In this document: positions 63,054 to 64,000 of the stretch, in pieces
How positions within the stretch are numbered: the first letter of the stretch is position 1
Layout of the letters: every line of letters begins with the position of its first letter
Origin: Bermanella sp044597725
GTDB taxonomy: Bacteria; Pseudomonadota; Gammaproteobacteria; Pseudomonadales; Oceanobacteraceae
Length of the DNA stretch: 64,000 nucleotides
Direction: 5' to 3'
Assembly (NCBI RefSeq): GCF_044597725.1
Contig: NZ_CP139003.1
Span: forward strand, 2,790,001 to 2,854,000
Translations under genes and position numbers: made by a program
The notes under the pieces: model-generated
The model's input: the letters and a program-made list of their open reading frames with translations, nothing else
The model's database searches: none
What the model was told of the DNA's origin: nothing

Positions 63054-63569
63054 ATGGTACAAAAACTAAAACAGCTATTTCTGAGCGCCTTGCTACTCAA
63101 CTTATTAGGCTGTGCAACCACCATTGATTACATGGTGGTGGGAACTGGCACCCATAGGGACAACAAAGTTCATGCGGGCATCATTGAATTTGATAATAAG
63201 TGGACTGCAATAGGTGGCATAATGACATGCTGCTGGGAATGGGCGACAGGAACTCAAGGCATCTATGACACTCCCCCACCAAAAAGTGTCTATGTAAAAT
63301 GGTACGACTATGAGCCAGGTATATATTACGAAGCAACGCTAAGTTTAAGTGAGAATTTATATGAACTAGCTACTAACATCCCTCCTTATCACCGGGGAGT
63401 CGAAGAGGTGAAAAGTCATCCGTACCTTATTATTGGCTTTGGCGAAAACGGTGAAGTGGTGGTGTGGATTTCAAATTCAGCAAGAGATGGCAATAAAACA
63501 GGCCGTGTCTTACACGAAGTGGGCCGTGCCCAAGCCAAGGTGGTCGAAAAAGATACACCAAGGTCATAG
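63054..63569 (+). CDS. Lipoprotein, candidate immunity protein 2 (duplicate)
   Basis: 171 aa, starting at ATGGTACAAAAACTAAAACA, the same start sequence as the first copy. Same lipobox (LLLNLLGCAT) and domain. The N-terminal half differs from copy 1 at many positions (TGTHRDNKV, KWTAIGGIMTCC), but a 128-bp block (63315-63442) is identical in both. A copy of the Hcp 3' end lies just before it, so the duplication unit included that. Confidence 0.85.
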   Translation: MVQKLKQLFLSALLLNLLGCATTIDYMVVGTGTHRDNKVHAGIIEFDNKWTAIGGIMTCCWEWATGTQGIYDTPPPKSVYVKWYDYEPGIYYEATLSLSENLYELATNIPPYHRGVEEVKSHPYLIIGFGENGEVVVWISNSARDGNKTGRVLHEVGRAQAKVVEKDTPRS

Positions 63570-63589
63570 AACCATAAGAAACGAGCAAT

Positions 63590-63949
63590 CTAAATAGCAA
63601 CAAACGGATATACAGTGAGGCCTAAGATCAGCAGAAGGACCGCCAAATAAGCAATAAACAAAACAGGCTGTTGAACAAAAGTGGTCCAAACCGTACGTTG
63701 TTCCCCTTGTTCTTTGGCCTGTTGATACGCCTTTCGAGCCTGTTGTTGTCTTGATTGCATATAGACATTAAGTAACTCAGCAGCTTGTTCGAATTGGTTG
63801 TCATTACGCAGCCAAATTGCAGCAACGCCTATTCCCCAGAAACCTACTTTAGTTTCATAAAACGCTATTTCATTCTCTTCTAGAATGGAGCAAATATCCT
63901 CGTATTCGTCTTCGGGAACATTGCGTAGTTTAAGCAGTAATTTAGCCAT
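63590..63949 (-). CDS. Small membrane-anchored protein (DUF6164-like)
   Basis: 119 aa from the ATG at 63949 (a GTG lies at 63955). The N-terminal soluble part (LLLKLRNVPEDEYEDICSIL, EIAFYETKVGFWGIGVAAIW) looks like a DUF6164/DUF2007-type signal-transducing fold, followed by a charged linker and a C-terminal membrane helix (VLFIAYLAVLLLILGLTVYP). Function unknown. The start overlaps the end of the next gene upstream. Confidence 0.7.
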   Translation of the reverse strand: MAKLLLKLRNVPEDEYEDICSILEENEIAFYETKVGFWGIGVAAIWLRNDNQFEQAAELLNVYMQSRQQQARKAYQQAKEQGEQRTVWTTFVQQPVLFIAYLAVLLLILGLTVYPFVAI

Positions 63950-64000
63950 GTTCACTCACCGCCTTAGCGGCTGCTTTAAGTTTGTTGCGTTTAATCAAGG
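63942..64000 (-). CDS. C-terminal end of an unidentified gene
   Basis: The minus strand from the right window edge reads in frame LIKRNKLKAAAKAVSEHG, then TAA (63942-63944), overlapping the start of the DUF6164-like gene by eight bases. The gene continues beyond the window, and 18 residues are too few to name it. Basic and helical. Confidence 0.4.
   Translation of the reverse strand, partial: LIKRNKLKAAAKAVSEHG

Larger units (their letters stand above)
62506..63569 (+). repeat. Tandem duplication of the lipoprotein gene
   Basis: Unit 1 (about 62506-63033) and unit 2 (about 63041-63569) each begin with AGGGAAGCATTCAATGGTAC, which in unit 1 is coding sequence of the Hcp 3' end. The units are about 535 bp apart. 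They are identical at 62780-62907 versus 63315-63442 and diverged elsewhere. Confidence 0.9.

Overview
The window is a 64 kb piece of a gammaproteobacterial chromosome with moderate to low GC. The gene content suggests a free-living, respiring, probably marine bacterium of the Oceanospirillales type: a complete leucine/isovalerate degradation operon, acetyl-CoA synthetase, RND efflux, a Na+/solute symporter, a TonB siderophore receptor, a front-end-style fatty acid desaturase with its reductase, and the cmo5U tRNA genes. The taxonomic placement is inference from gene content; no rRNA or tRNA gene is present.

Left end (1-7.3 kb) is accessory DNA. It starts with a ParD antitoxin whose ParE toxin is truncated. 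Next come an outer-membrane protein, a small membrane protein and an IS3-family orfA remnant. From about 1.84 to 6.8 kb lies a run of five genes, all on the minus strand, separated by attC-like recombination sites: an integron cassette array with no integrase in view (a CALIN-type array). Its cassettes encode a TIR-domain protein, an OLD-family ATPase/TOPRIM nuclease and three unknown proteins, two of them membrane proteins and one secreted.

From 7.3 to 18.4 kb the region is core-like: Hsp20, Acs, a DUF2804 protein, an RND pump with its adaptor and divergent TetR regulator, the tRNA aminocarboxypropyltransferase TapT, the AzlCD branched-chain amino acid exporter and the EF-P paralogue EfpL.

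From 18.6 to 31 kb is a second unusual region. Two large adjacent genes encode a 1319-aa protein with hydrophobic helices, a trefoil-like region and an Ig-like tail, and a 796-aa protein with an internal Hint (intein/hedgehog-like) domain. After three small conserved genes and a cluster of palindromic dispersed repeats comes a fusion of a cyclic-nucleotide-binding fold to a CoA-acylating aldehyde dehydrogenase. It is divergent from a protein with three tandem ~65-aa repeats and an uncharacterised 334-aa protein.

From 31 to 53 kb the content is housekeeping: MgtC-like protein, RlmJ, MoaA, a class V aminotransferase, CmoM/CmoB/CmoA, TruC, a transglutaminase-like protein, the liuRABCDE operon preceded by a LiuR palindrome, AcyP, a PotD-like binding protein and HemN. 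A second copy of the dispersed repeat cluster follows hemN (53.07-53.6 kb). The right end holds a ferredoxin reductase-desaturase pair, an adenine deaminase, a Fur-box-preceded TonB receptor, an SSS symporter and a type VI secretion Hcp with a long C-terminal extension carrying an HEFGH motif. That gene is followed by two tandem-duplicated lipoproteins, which are candidate immunity proteins.
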